Shown: positions 17,352 through 27,086, counted from the stretch's first letter. The stretch: DNA of 64,000 nt from Caballeronia sp. M1242 (GCF_017220215.1 NZ_CP071131.1:186001-250000), one strand, 5' to 3'. Made by a program: numbers and translations. Notes: generated from the letters alone by a model not told the origin.

Positions 17352-18370
17352 ATTCCAAGCTGAATTCGAATACGCTCGACGTGAGCGTGCCGCGGCGATC
17401 CTTCAGGGACTCGCTGCATCGGTATCGGTTCTTGTTGCTCGCGGCGATCGTCGTTTGCATTCTGCCGATGACGATGCGCTCGGGATCGCTCGCAACCGAG
17501 GTGCTGGTTTATGCGCTCGCCGCGCTCGGCTGCAATCTTCTGCTCGGACATACGGGCTTGCTGTCCTTCGGGCAGGGCATTTTCTTCGGGCTGGGAAGTT
17601 ATAGCGCGGGCCTGATCCTTTCGAAAGCGGGACTTCAGGTTCCGGCCGCGTTGTTCGGTGCGATCGTCACGGGCGCGCTTGCCGCCGCCGTCGTCGGATG
17701 GTTCTCGATACGTCAGCGCGGCGCGTACTTCGTGATGCTCACGCTCGCATTCGGGCAGATGTTCTACTTTCTCGCTTATACGACACCCGAACTCACCGGC
17801 GGCGATAACGGCCTGCTCGACATCCCGCGTCCTGCGTTGTCGCTTCTCGGGCAGCCGCTCGTCTCCATAGCGTCGCCGTGGAAGTACTACGCGTTCGTGG
17901 CCGTCCTGTTCCTCATCGCATTCTGGCTGATGCTGCGCGTATCGCATTCGATTTTCGGCCGCACGCTGCTCGCGATCCGCGACAACGAAGCGCGTGCCGC
18001 GGCAGTCGGCTATGACATCAGGCGCTTCAAGCTCGCAGCGTTCGTCGTGTCGGGTGCCGTCACGGGACTGGCCGGCGCGCTTCACGCGATGATGACGGGC
18101 ATCGCGCCGCTCTCCAACATCGACTACCACACGAGCGAGATGATTCTCGTGATGACGGTGATCGGCGGCACGAGCAATCTCTTCTCATCCGTGCTCGGCG
18201 CTGCGTTCTATGTGCTTTTCGCCGACTGGCTTTCGACGCTCTGGCCGCGCTGGCTGCTGCTGCTCGGGCTCGTCCTGATCGCGGTGAGCCTCTTCATGCA
18301 GCGCGGCTTGTGGGGCCTGGGTGAACGCATCTTTCGCGCGATGAAGCGGGATCGAGGAGAGCTGGCATGA
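17348..18370 (+). CDS. ABC transporter permease, LivM-like
   Basis: Inner-membrane permease of 340 residues. ATG at 17348 overlaps the preceding stop (ATGA); a longer open frame from 17261 is the shadow of that gene. The LivM signature is GHTGLLSFGQGIFFGLGSYS, and the ATPase-docking loop is AIRDNEARAAAVGYDIRRFK. Partner of the LivH-like permease. Confidence 0.94.
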   Translation: MNSKLNSNTLDVSVPRRSFRDSLHRYRFLLLAAIVVCILPMTMRSGSLATEVLVYALAALGCNLLLGHTGLLSFGQGIFFGLGSYSAGLILSKAGLQVPAALFGAIVTGALAAAVVGWFSIRQRGAYFVMLTLAFGQMFYFLAYTTPELTGGDNGLLDIPRPALSLLGQPLVSIASPWKYYAFVAVLFLIAFWLMLRVSHSIFGRTLLAIRDNEARAAAVGYDIRRFKLAAFVVSGAVTGLAGALHAMMTGIAPLSNIDYHTSEMILVMTVIGGTSNLFSSVLGAAFYVLFADWLSTLWPRWLLLLGLVLIAVSLFMQRGLWGLGERIFRAMKRDRGELA

Positions 18371-19134
18371 GTGCGTCGATACTCGAAGCGAAGGGCGTCG
18401 CGAAACGCTATGGCAAGTTCGCGGCGCTCACCGATGTGAATCTGCGCATCGCCAGGAACACGGTGCATTCGGTGATCGGGCCGAACGGCGCAGGCAAGAC
18501 GACGCTCTTTCATGTGCTGACGGGCACGCTGCCGATCACGGCGGGCAATATCGTGTTCGATGGCCATGACGTGACGCACGAGCCTGATCATCGCCGGGTG
18601 AAACGCGGCATCGCTCGTTCGTTTCAGGTGACGAGCCTGTTCGCGAATCTTTCGGTGCGCGAGAACTTGCGTCTCGCCGCGCAAGGCGTGGACGCCAAAC
18701 GCGCGCTCAATGCGTGGACGCCGCCGCGTGGCGCGCTCGAACATCGCGATACCGTCGATGGCATTCTCGAACGCCTGGCATTGCAACGCTTCGCAGCGAC
18801 GCAGGCCAGTGCGCTGTCGCACGGTCAGCAGCGTCGGCTCGAAGTCGGCATGGCGCTCGCGGCACGACCCAAGGCGATCTTTCTCGACGAGCCGACGTCG
18901 GGCATGGGCATCGACGATCTCGGCGACATGAAGCAGTTGATCCGCAGCCTGCGCGACGACTACACGGTGGTGCTGATCGAACACAACATGGATATCGTGA
19001 TGGATATCTCCGACACGATCACGGTGATGCAACAGGGCCGCGTGCTCGTCGAAGGCAAGCCCGCCGACATACGCGGCGACGATCGCGTGCGCAGCGCCTA
19101 TCTCGGCAACATGATCACCGGAGGCCGCGCATGA
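18367..19134 (+). CDS. ABC transporter ATP-binding protein, LivG-like
   Basis: ATPase of 255 residues. Walker A is GPNGAGKTT, signature LSHGQQRRLEVG and Walker B AIFLDEPTSGMG. Start overlaps the permease stop by four bases, and its own stop overlaps the start of the next ATPase. Confidence 0.94.
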   Translation: MSASILEAKGVAKRYGKFAALTDVNLRIARNTVHSVIGPNGAGKTTLFHVLTGTLPITAGNIVFDGHDVTHEPDHRRVKRGIARSFQVTSLFANLSVRENLRLAAQGVDAKRALNAWTPPRGALEHRDTVDGILERLALQRFAATQASALSHGQQRRLEVGMALAARPKAIFLDEPTSGMGIDDLGDMKQLIRSLRDDYTVVLIEHNMDIVMDISDTITVMQQGRVLVEGKPADIRGDDRVRSAYLGNMITGGRA

Positions 19135-19829
19135 TGCTCGATGTCGATAACATTCACGGTTACTACGGCAAGAGCCATATTCTTCAGGGCGTCTCGCTTG
19201 CTATCCGCGAAGGGGAAACCGTCACGCTGCTCGGACGCAATGGCGCGGGCAAGTCGACGACGCTCAAGAGCATTGCGGGCGTCGTGACTCCGCAAGGCAG
19301 CGTGAGATTCAAGGGCGCCGATCTCGCCAAACTGCCGCCTCACAAGATCGCGGCGCGCGGCGTGTGCTTCGTGCCGGAACATCGCGGCATCTTCAAACTG
19401 TTGTCGGTCGAAGAGAATCTGCGACTCGGCGCGCGCAAGGATTCCCCATGGCAACTCGCGGACATCTATCGTATCTTTCCGCGGCTGAAAGAGCGCCGTA
19501 CGAACGGCGGCGGACAGCTTTCCGGCGGCGAGCAGCAGATGCTCGCGATCGGCCGCGCGCTGATGAATCATCCCCGTTTGCTGATGCTCGATGAACCAGT
19601 GGAAGGCCTTGCGCCTGTGATCGTCGAAGAGATCGTCGCGCAACTCAGGTTGATCCGCCAGGCGGGCGTGGCGATCCTGCTCGTCGAACAGAACCTCGAA
19701 GTGTGCACGCAACTGGCGGACCGGCATTACATCATCGAGCAGGGACGCATCGTGTACGAAGGGACGAACGATGCGTTCATCGCCGATGAATCGGTCAAGG
19801 ATCGTTACCTCGGCGTGGGCGTCGTCTGA
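19131..19829 (+). CDS. ABC transporter ATP-binding protein, LivF-like
   Basis: ATPase of 232 residues beginning MMLDVDNIHGYYGKSHI. Walker A is GRNGAGKST, signature LSGGEQQMLAIG and Walker B LLMLDEPVEGLAP. ATG at 19131 overlaps the previous stop. Completes the five-subunit importer. Confidence 0.94.
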   Translation: MMLDVDNIHGYYGKSHILQGVSLAIREGETVTLLGRNGAGKSTTLKSIAGVVTPQGSVRFKGADLAKLPPHKIAARGVCFVPEHRGIFKLLSVEENLRLGARKDSPWQLADIYRIFPRLKERRTNGGGQLSGGEQQMLAIGRALMNHPRLLMLDEPVEGLAPVIVEEIVAQLRLIRQAGVAILLVEQNLEVCTQLADRHYIIEQGRIVYEGTNDAFIADESVKDRYLGVGVV

Positions 19830-19877
19830 ACGTCGCGCTCGAAACACACTCGCAACACTCAAGCGAAGGAACCTCGA

Positions 19878-21140
19878 ATGCAAGCTCACGATTTGCCGGC
19901 ACGCGCCGCTTTGCGCGTCGACGGTGCGCGTCTCTGGGACAGTCTGATGGTGCTCGCCCGCATCGGCGCGACGCAAAAGGGCGGCGTGTGCAGGCTCGCC
20001 TTGACCGAGCTCGACAAGCAGGGTCGCGATCTTTTCGTTGCGTGGGCGAAGGGAATCGGCTGTACGGTGCGCGTCGATGCGATCGGCAATATCTTCGCGC
20101 GCCGTGCGGGCACACGCGACGATCTCCCGCCCGTCGTGACGGGCAGTCATATCGATACGCAGCCGACCGGCGGAAAGTTCGACGGCAACTATGGCGTGCT
20201 GGCGGGACTGGAAGTGCTGCGCACGCTCAACGACAACAACGTGCGCACGGCCGCGCCGATCGAAGTCGCGGTATGGACCAACGAGGAAGGCTCGCGCTTC
20301 GTCCCTGTGATGATGGGTTCGGGCGTCTTTGCGGGCGCGTTCACGCTCGACCATGCACTCGAACAGGTCGACCGCGCAGGCGTGTCCGTGCGCGATGCGC
20401 TCGCTGCAATCGGCTATAGGGGCGAGCGCGTCGCGGCGCACCACGTGGGCGCGTATTTCGAAGCGCATATCGAGCAAGGTCCGGTGCTCGAAGCGAACGA
20501 CAAGGTGATCGGCGTCGTGCAGGGCGCGCTCGGTCAACGCTGGTACGACGTGACGATCGACGGCATGGAAGCGCATGCTGGCCCGACGCCGATGGAGCTA
20601 CGCCGCGATGCACTGCTCGTCGCGGCCGACGTGATTCGCGCGGTCAATCGCATTGCGCTGGACCATGCACCGCATGCGCGCGGCACCGTCGGCTGGGTGG
20701 ACGTGCATCCGAACTCGCGCAACGTCATTCCGGGCCGCGTGAAGCTGACCGTCGATCTGCGCGCCGCCGATGACGCGACGCTTCTCGCGATGGACCGCGC
20801 ACTGCGCGACGCATGCTCACAGGCGAGCCTGCCGGTGACGATAGACGAGGTTGTCTACTTCGCGCCGCAACCGTTCGATGCATCGTTGGTAGCATCGGTG
20901 CGCGAGAGCGCCGATGCCCTCGGTCTGACGTCGATGGACATCGTGAGCGGCGCGGGCCATGACGCCGTGTATCTCGCGCGCGTGGCCCCTGCCGCCATGA
21001 TCTTCGTGCCATGCAAGGACGGCATCAGTCATAACGAAATTGAGGATGCGCGCGCCGATCATCTCGAAGCCGGGTGCAACGTGCTGCTGCAAGTGATGTT
21101 GCGCGCGGCGAACGCGCCTGTCGAAGGAGCACGCGCATGA
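19878..21140 (+). CDS. M20 family Zn-dependent amidohydrolase (allantoate / N-carbamoyl amino acid hydrolase type)
   Basis: Cytoplasmic zinc hydrolase of 420 residues related to allantoate amidohydrolase, ureidoglycolate hydrolase and N-carbamoyl-L-amino-acid hydrolase. Metal ligands appear in the order expected: GSHIDTQPTGGKFDG (His, Asp), TNEEGSRF (Glu), HIEQGP (His) and DGISHNEIED (His). The dimerisation-domain motif EAHAGPTPM and RNVIPGRVKLTVDLR are also present. RBS AAGGAAC precedes 19878. A close relative lies at 45261-46541. Exact substrate open; the bond cut is probably C-N of a carbamoyl or ureido group. Confidence 0.92.
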   Translation: MQAHDLPARAALRVDGARLWDSLMVLARIGATQKGGVCRLALTELDKQGRDLFVAWAKGIGCTVRVDAIGNIFARRAGTRDDLPPVVTGSHIDTQPTGGKFDGNYGVLAGLEVLRTLNDNNVRTAAPIEVAVWTNEEGSRFVPVMMGSGVFAGAFTLDHALEQVDRAGVSVRDALAAIGYRGERVAAHHVGAYFEAHIEQGPVLEANDKVIGVVQGALGQRWYDVTIDGMEAHAGPTPMELRRDALLVAADVIRAVNRIALDHAPHARGTVGWVDVHPNSRNVIPGRVKLTVDLRAADDATLLAMDRALRDACSQASLPVTIDEVVYFAPQPFDASLVASVRESADALGLTSMDIVSGAGHDAVYLARVAPAAMIFVPCKDGISHNEIEDARADHLEAGCNVLLQVMLRAANAPVEGARA

Positions 21141-22618
21141 AGATTCTTATCGCACGGATGAATCACGAGACCAACACGTTTTCGCCGGTCGCGACGCCGC
21201 TCGAGGCCTTCGGTCGCTATGGGCCCTGCTATGGCGAGGATGCCTATAAAGAGAACGCAGGCATGCGGACAGCGATGTCGGCATTCATCGATGCGGCACA
21301 ACGTGAGCATGCGCAGATCGTCACGCCGATATCGGCATCAGCGAATCCGAGCGGGCGCGTGGCAGCCGAGGCGTATGACGCGATATGTCAGTCGATCGTC
21401 GAGGCGGCTCCGGGTTGCGATGCCGTCATGCTCGACCTGCATGGCGCGATGGTTGCCGAGAATTCTCCGGACGGTGAAGGCGATCTGCTCGAGCGCGTGC
21501 GACGCGCATTACCGCATTCACCGATTGCGGTATCGCTCGATCTGCACGCGAACGTGACGCAGAAGATGATCGACAACGCGGATGTGATCGTGAGCTTCAA
21601 GACCTATCCGCACGTCGATATGTATGAAAGCGGCGAGCATGCAGCGCGCTTGTTGCTCGATCTCGTGCATGGCAGGGCGAAGCCGGTTATTGCATGGGCG
21701 CAGCCGCCGTTGCTCACGCATACGCTCAAGAGCGCGACCGCCGATGGCGCGATGAAGCGCGCCGTCGATGCCGCGCGCGCGGCCGAACGTGAAGACGGCG
21801 TGCTGGCCGTGTCGGTGTTATCGGGCTTCTCGCTCGCGGATATCGCTGCGCCGTGCATCAGCGTCGTGGTGGTCGCGAACGGCGAGCGAGCGAAGGCGCA
21901 AGAGGTGGCGAATCGTATCGCCAGGCAGATATGGGACGCGCGCGAGGACTTTGTCTATCGCAGCGCGCCGCTCGCGCAGTCGGTGTCGGAGGGCGCCGCG
22001 CTTGCGCGCGAAGCGCAGAGGCCCGTGCTTCTGCTCGATCACGGCGATAACTGCATGTCGGGCGGAACCTGCGATACGACCGATGTGTTCGAAGAAGCGT
22101 TGCGGCAGGGACTCGAAGGCATCGTCGTCGGACCGTTGTGTGATCCCGAAAGCGTCGCGCACCTTTTCGAAGCGGGCGTTGGCGCGACGGTCACCGTTCG
22201 CATCGGCAACAAGCTCGCGAGTGTCGCGTCGCGTGGCAAGCCGCCGCTCGAAGTGACCGGCATCGTGCGTGCGTTAAGCAACGGCGAGTACATCATCAGC
22301 GGCCCGACCTACACGGGACAGCGTGCGTACATGGGGCGCGCGGCCGTCATCGAAACGCGGGCGGCACGCATTCTCGTCACCGAGCGCACGCATGAGCCGT
22401 GGGACCTGGGCGTGTTCGAAAGCGTCGGTATCGATCCACGCGGCGCCCGCTTCCTGATATTGAAATCGCGGATGTATTGCAGGCCGGTATTCGTCCCGAT
22501 CGCGAGCGGACTCGTCGAATGCGATAGCCGCGGCGTGACGAGTTCGGACTACGGGTTGTTCGCGTTCAGTAACCTGAAGCGGCCTGTCTATCCGATCGAT
22601 ACGAACGCGCGATATTGA
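21137..22618 (+). CDS. M81 family metallopeptidase (MlrC-like, DUF1485)
   Basis: Protein of 493 residues in the family that includes MlrC, the last enzyme of microcystin breakdown. It begins MKILIARMNHETNTFSPV, whose His/Glu are probable metal ligands; MLDLHGAMVAENSPDGEGDL and SLDLHANVT are the other conserved metal-binding stretches, and the C-terminal DUF1485 half contains LLDHGDNCMSGGTCDTTD. The ATG overlaps the previous stop (ATGA). Its position beside an M20 amidohydrolase and an importer suggests import and stepwise hydrolysis of the same compound; substrate unknown. Confidence 0.92.
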   Translation: MKILIARMNHETNTFSPVATPLEAFGRYGPCYGEDAYKENAGMRTAMSAFIDAAQREHAQIVTPISASANPSGRVAAEAYDAICQSIVEAAPGCDAVMLDLHGAMVAENSPDGEGDLLERVRRALPHSPIAVSLDLHANVTQKMIDNADVIVSFKTYPHVDMYESGEHAARLLLDLVHGRAKPVIAWAQPPLLTHTLKSATADGAMKRAVDAARAAEREDGVLAVSVLSGFSLADIAAPCISVVVVANGERAKAQEVANRIARQIWDAREDFVYRSAPLAQSVSEGAALAREAQRPVLLLDHGDNCMSGGTCDTTDVFEEALRQGLEGIVVGPLCDPESVAHLFEAGVGATVTVRIGNKLASVASRGKPPLEVTGIVRALSNGEYIISGPTYTGQRAYMGRAAVIETRAARILVTERTHEPWDLGVFESVGIDPRGARFLILKSRMYCRPVFVPIASGLVECDSRGVTSSDYGLFAFSNLKRPVYPIDTNARY

Positions 22619-22667
22619 TCGAAGGCCGCCGGGCATCGAGCACCGCACAATGCTGCCCGCCTCTACC

Positions 22668-23360
22668 CTAGCCAGCGGCGCTATGCACCGACTCGCCGGA
22701 TGTCGAAGGACCGGCGAGATCGAAGCAGGCAAGCATCGCGCCCGGGCCGGGATAGATGACGCTGCACCCCGCTTCACGCAGACTCGACTCGGTGAATCCG
22801 CCCGACAGGAAGCCGATGCAACTCATGCCCGCCGCGCGCGCCGCCTGCGCATCGTATGGACTGTCGCCAATCGCAACGGCCTCGGAACCCTCGACGCCGA
22901 GCTTCTTTAGCACGGCTTCGAAAATATCGGGCGCGGGCTTCGAGGCCTCGGCGTCGTCGGATGATGTAGATGCATCGAGAAGGTCGGTGATGCCTGCGAG
23001 ATCGAGATATACGTCGAGTTCCCGCTTCTTGGCCGATGACGCCACGGCTACCTTCAGCCCCGCTTTACGGACCCGCGCGATCAGGTCAGGTACGCAGGAG
23101 AACGGCCGAACCATCGGCAGATAGCGCGACCGGAAGTGATCGGCGCGCCATTTCTCGAGCGCTTCGCCATGATCCTGCTGCTCGGCGTCCGAGAGAAACA
23201 CCGGAATAAGCTTGTCCCCGCCCTTGCCGATTTGACTGCGGGCCTGCTCGAACGTCACCTGATGGCCAAAGTGCGCAAAAGCCTCCTGCCAGGCGCGCGC
23301 ATGGAGATCGACGGAGTCGACCAGTGTGCCATCGATATCGAAAATCGCAGCTTTGAGCAT
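22668..23360 (-). CDS. HAD superfamily phosphatase, phosphoglycolate/beta-phosphoglucomutase type
   Basis: Haloacid-dehalogenase fold hydrolase of 230 residues. Motif I is FDIDGTLVDS with the nucleophile Asp, motif II Ser in VAVASSAKK, the Lys region is ASKPAPDIF and the last acidic motif is AIGDSPYDAQAA. A helical cap lies between residues 18 and 85. ATG at 23360 places motif I at the N-terminus; an upstream extension to 23486 is not supported. It stands convergent to the M81 gene and alone. Substrate not predictable. Confidence 0.9.
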   Translation of the reverse strand: MLKAAIFDIDGTLVDSVDLHARAWQEAFAHFGHQVTFEQARSQIGKGGDKLIPVFLSDAEQQDHGEALEKWRADHFRSRYLPMVRPFSCVPDLIARVRKAGLKVAVASSAKKRELDVYLDLAGITDLLDASTSSDDAEASKPAPDIFEAVLKKLGVEGSEAVAIGDSPYDAQAARAAGMSCIGFLSGGFTESSLREAGCSVIYPGPGAMLACFDLAGPSTSGESVHSAAG

Positions 23361-23594
23361 GAAACGTTGTCTCCGACGTAAGTACGTTGAGGTTCCAGGC
23401 GTCGCCAGCGCCCCCGCTTCCGGTACCGCATGCCGACGGCTCGATCTTGCTCGCATCGATGTGGATGCCTTCGTTGCCAACATCATGTGTCTTTCTGCCG
23501 CCTGCGAAGCCGAAAGCTACCCGACGCCCCCACCGCTTGCAAACGCTCGTCAAAGCAATCGACACGCTCGCGCATGAAGTAGCTCAATGCGAAG

Positions 23595-24968
23595 TCAAAC
23601 GCCGAACGGAAACGTCTCCGGCGTTTCGGCACTCGCGGACTTGTCCGCCGACGCATCGGAAGACGATATGGCGCTGACCGCGCGCGTTGTGTCGAACCAC
23701 ACGTAGGCATCGAATTGCCTGGACAACTCGGCCTCCGCGTAATGACTGTATAGCTCGGTATCCGGCCGATAGATCACGCCGATGAAACGCTCGAGGCGCG
23801 CTTCGCTCAGCGCGTCGCGTAGCGCATCGTCAGCACCGGCGCGCAGATCGACGAAACACGGGCTTACGCCCGCCGCATGGAACTGATACTCGTAGCTGTC
23901 TTCGCGCGAGGGCCGGACCTGCATGATCTGCATCGGCTCGTCCCAGTCGGAGGCCGCGGCGACCGTTCCGGTATGCGTGCCGAAGCCGATCAGCGCCGCT
24001 TGCTCGCCGAAGCGTTCGCGGCACAACTGCCCGACGTTGAGCTCGCCACGCGTGCGGCCCATCTCCGTCGCCGATGCGTCGCCCAAATGCGAGTTGTGCG
24101 CCCACACGACCGCGCGCGATTGCGCTCCGCGCGCATCCAGCAGGCTTTGCAGCGTGTCGAACATGTGCGTGTCGCGCAGGTTCCAGCTTTCGGCCGATCC
24201 GCTGTACATCGCGCGATAGTACTGCTCCGCCGCGGCGACCAGACGCGCGTTGTGCGTCGCGTCGAGCAGCGCCGGATCGCTCGTTTCCGACTCGAAGCGC
24301 TTGTCGAGCAAGTCGCGCAACTGCGCAACGACTGCCTCCTCGCACTTGCCGAAGCCGGCCTGCCAGGCAGCGCGGCCGTAGACGGAAGGATCTCTCTGCC
24401 ACGGCGTGAGGCATCCATAGCGCACTCGGGCGACGCGCGCCGCCTCGGGATCATGCACGTCGAGGTACGCAAGCACGGCGGCAATGGATTCGGAGAGACT
24501 GTAAAGGTCCAGGCCATAGAACGCTGCGCGATTGTGTTCCTCGAGCGGGGCATTGTGCTGGCGTAGCCACGCGACGAAGGCGGCAAACTCCGCGTTGCGC
24601 CACATCCACGTCGGAAAGCGGCGGAACGGCTGCGCGTCGGGACGGGCGCGGGGACGTCCGCGCACATGTTCGTCGATCAGCGCTGCATCCGGCCAGTCGG
24701 CTTCGACCGCGACGAAATCGAATCCATGCCGCTCGATCAGCCTCCGCGTGATTGCGGCGCGCGCTTCGTAGAACTCGGCCGTGCCGTGGCTCGCCTCGCC
24801 GAGCAGCACGACCCGCTTGTCCGCGAAGCGATCGAAGGCTTGCGCGAAATCGGAATCATCCAACGCGGGCAGCCGCACCGCCGACGCGCGGATGAGCTCG
24901 GGCAACTCGCGCCGCGCCGGTTGCCCGTGCGCCGCGTTGGTGTTCCCGGTCTGCGCGGACGCATCCAT
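23595..24968 (-). CDS. Erythromycin esterase-like family protein
   Basis: Protein of 457 residues of the erythromycin-esterase/EreA superfamily. Conserved blocks are visible: VLLGEASHGTAEFYEAR (Glu and His near the active site), FVAVEADWPDAALID, and VVWAHNSHLGDA with the second His pair. Start ATG at 24968 gives MDASAQTG; ATG 25016 is an in-frame alternative that adds 16 residues. Many chromosomal members do not confer macrolide resistance; no claim of resistance is made. It is a single gene with no obvious operon partner. Confidence 0.88.
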   Translation of the reverse strand: MDASAQTGNTNAAHGQPARRELPELIRASAVRLPALDDSDFAQAFDRFADKRVVLLGEASHGTAEFYEARAAITRRLIERHGFDFVAVEADWPDAALIDEHVRGRPRARPDAQPFRRFPTWMWRNAEFAAFVAWLRQHNAPLEEHNRAAFYGLDLYSLSESIAAVLAYLDVHDPEAARVARVRYGCLTPWQRDPSVYGRAAWQAGFGKCEEAVVAQLRDLLDKRFESETSDPALLDATHNARLVAAAEQYYRAMYSGSAESWNLRDTHMFDTLQSLLDARGAQSRAVVWAHNSHLGDASATEMGRTRGELNVGQLCRERFGEQAALIGFGTHTGTVAAASDWDEPMQIMQVRPSREDSYEYQFHAAGVSPCFVDLRAGADDALRDALSEARLERFIGVIYRPDTELYSHYAEAELSRQFDAYVWFDTTRAVSAISSSDASADKSASAETPETFPFGV

Positions 24969-25490
24969 AGTCGTTTCCAGGAAAGGGCGGACGACCGTCG
25001 GGGCAGCAAGCGCCACGCCCGGCGTCGGGTGTTGCTGTCGTGTTCAAGCACTTTGGTGGCACGCTCGTCGAGCGATGTTCTCGGATTGACGTCGCGAGCA
25101 TGACGAGTTCGTACTGACTGGAAAAGCGCATCGCTGTCTGACGAGGCGATGAACATAGGCAGACACAGTGCGAAGGTCGTCATGCTGGAACGGCGTGCTC
25201 AACCAGCGATTGATCGGCAAGGCGATAGGAATAGCAGCGAGGCTGAAGTGCTCACCGGCGACAACGAGGCTCTCAGCAGATCTCCGTCGCAGATCCGATC
25301 CGGGCGCTCGCCCGCGTCACCCGACTCGTGCTTCGTGAACGCAAAAAAGCCCGGGACAATCGGTGCCGGGCAAGCCATCGGCTTTGCCGGTGGCGGAGGT
25401 GTCGGAAAGGCGAACCGGCCGTCTGTCGCGTCCGACAGCGGCCGATCTTATTTGCGCGTCAGTGGCGCGTTTTTGCTGTCGCGGCCGGGA
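24969..25490. other. Intergenic, no gene seen
   Basis: About 520 bases between two minus-strand genes. It contains the upstream region of the esterase-like gene and an imperfect hairpin around 25370-25390 (GGCAAGCC against GGCTTTGCC), which lies downstream of the DUF4148 gene and could be a weak terminator. Reading frames here have no recognisable protein. Confidence 0.5.
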
Positions 25491-25790
25491 TTAGTGGCCG
25501 AAATAGACAGGTGCGACGCTGTTGCCGGTGTGCGCCGGGCTGCCCGAAGCCGATGAGCCGTCAGCGACACCGCCGTAGCTGGTCTGTCCGTTCTGAGCCG
25601 CAACCTTCGCTTCGGCAGCCTGGATTTGCGCGGGATACGTCGCGCGATCCATGCTGGGGTTGTAGCCAGCGCGTTCGAGTTGGACCAGTTCGGCCTTCAC
25701 TTGTGCGCGCGTCACCGGTTGGCTTTGAGCGAACGACGAAGCGGCCGGAATAGCCAGCGCAGCGGCGATGATGATAGTAGCGATTTTCAT
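25491..25790 (-). CDS. DUF4148 domain-containing secreted protein
   Basis: Small exported protein of 99 residues. A clear signal peptide (MKIATIIIAAALAIPAASSFAQ) ends near residue 22, followed by the DUF4148 core VTRAQVKAELVQLERAGYNP and ATYPAQIQAAEAKV. The Gly/Ser-rich tail ends APVYFGH. A GGAGG site 9 bases before ATG 25790 supports the start. The family is abundant in Burkholderiaceae and has no assigned function. Confidence 0.93.
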   Translation of the reverse strand: MKIATIIIAAALAIPAASSFAQSQPVTRAQVKAELVQLERAGYNPSMDRATYPAQIQAAEAKVAAQNGQTSYGGVADGSSASGSPAHTGNSVAPVYFGH

Positions 25791-25813
25791 GATGCTTACC
25801 TCCAGTCTTGTTT

Positions 25814-25876
25814 TCGCAAGCAGCCCTGCTTGCGATTCAGTGACTTCAGTATAGGTAAGCGAATGCTTAAGATTAA
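25814..25876 (-). promoter_or_regulatory. Candidate promoter and 5'-UTR hairpin of the DUF4148 gene
   Basis: On the minus strand, TATACT (25853-25848) is a good -10 element; a weak -35 TTAATC (25876-25871) lies 17 bases upstream. Between them and the gene is a perfect inverted repeat, TCGCAAGCAG/CTGCTTGCGA (25814-25835), that would form a hairpin in the 5' leader. Confidence 0.4.
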
Positions 25877-26099
25877 CGAGCGTTTCGACAAGTCATTCTT
25901 GCAAAATTAGGGATAACCCTAGGGGCGAGTCTACGGGCGTTGGGGTATCGATTGCGCTCACGTCGATGAAAGCGCAGCGTCTCTACCGCGACGAGTAGCG
26001 CTTCGCGCGTCGTCTTTTCTTCGCGATCCTCGGGACTATTCGACAAGCGAGCGATGTCTCAGACCGCACCGCCCTAACCAACATCGACAAACACACTCC

Positions 26100-27086
26100 C
26101 TATCCCTGCCGCTTGCTCCGCCCGTACAGCAACAGCATCGCCGCGATCACCACGCCGTAGATGATCTGGCGCCCCGCCTCCGGCATTTGCGCGACGGAGA
26201 GAATCGACTGTAGAAGCGTGATGAGAATCGCGCCGGCCACGGTGCCGAGGTACGATCCCCGGCCGCCGAGAATCGACGTGCCGCCGAGCACGACCGCCGC
26301 GATGGCCGGCAACAGATAGGCATCGCCCATCGACTGCGCGGCCTTCGATGCATACCCCGCCAGCAGCACGCCGCCGAAGGCCGCGAACCCGCTGCACACG
26401 GCGAACGCGGCCACCGTGACCAGTCGCGTGTTGATGCCCGAAAGATAAGCCGCGCGTTCCGTGTTGCCGATGGCGTACAGCGTCCGGCCGAAGGTCGTGC
26501 GCGACAGCAGGAACATCGTGGCGGCGCCGATCACGACCCACAGCGCCACCGCGTTCGGCACGCCCGGCACGAGCCATCCGGCCGCGAGCCATCGCATCAC
26601 GTCCGGCGCGGAATCCTGCGGCGACGATCCCCCCGTGTAGACGATCATGATGCCCTGCGCGACGGCATTGGTCGCGAGCGTCGCGATCATCGACGGAATA
26701 CGCAGCAGCGCGACGAGCACGCCGTTGACGATGCCGATGAGCACGCCGCAACCGATGCCCGCGGGAATCGCGAGCACGCGTCCGAGTTCGCCGTGTCCCG
26801 CGACGGCGCACGCCATCATCGCGCCGACGGTGATCGTCCACGGAAGCGACAAGTCGATATGGCCGAGCAGGATCACCATCATCAGCCCGGTCGCGATGAT
26901 GCCGAGAAACGCCCCGACCTTCAGTTGCAGCAGGATGTACTCCGGCGACGTGAAATTGCGCGAGAACATGCCGCCGACAAGGAGCAGCGCGACGATGCAC
27001 CCGAACGCGATCAGGATCGGCTTGTCGATTCTGCGCGCAAGCCTCGACACGAACGTCGTCCGGCCGTTTGCGGAAACGTCGCTCAT
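26100..27086 (-). CDS. Sugar ABC transporter permease, YjfF/RbsC-like
   Basis: Inner-membrane permease of 328 residues (MSDVSANGRTTFVSR...). It has the RbsC/BPD_transp_2 fold with about ten hydrophobic segments and conserved GHIDLSLPWT and LLPAIAAVVLGGTSILGGRG. ATG 27086 overlaps the stop of the preceding permease. The pair of unlike permeases mirrors YtfT/YjfF of the E. coli galactofuranose importer. Last gene of its operon. Confidence 0.92.
   Translation of the reverse strand: MSDVSANGRTTFVSRLARRIDKPILIAFGCIVALLLVGGMFSRNFTSPEYILLQLKVGAFLGIIATGLMMVILLGHIDLSLPWTITVGAMMACAVAGHGELGRVLAIPAGIGCGVLIGIVNGVLVALLRIPSMIATLATNAVAQGIMIVYTGGSSPQDSAPDVMRWLAAGWLVPGVPNAVALWVVIGAATMFLLSRTTFGRTLYAIGNTERAAYLSGINTRLVTVAAFAVCSGFAAFGGVLLAGYASKAAQSMGDAYLLPAIAAVVLGGTSILGGRGSYLGTVAGAILITLLQSILSVAQMPEAGRQIIYGVVIAAMLLLYGRSKRQG

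Noticed and set aside
23595..24968. Macrolide resistance gene
   Set aside because: The protein has the erythromycin-esterase-like motifs, but most chromosomal members have other or unknown roles and nothing nearby suggests a resistance island.
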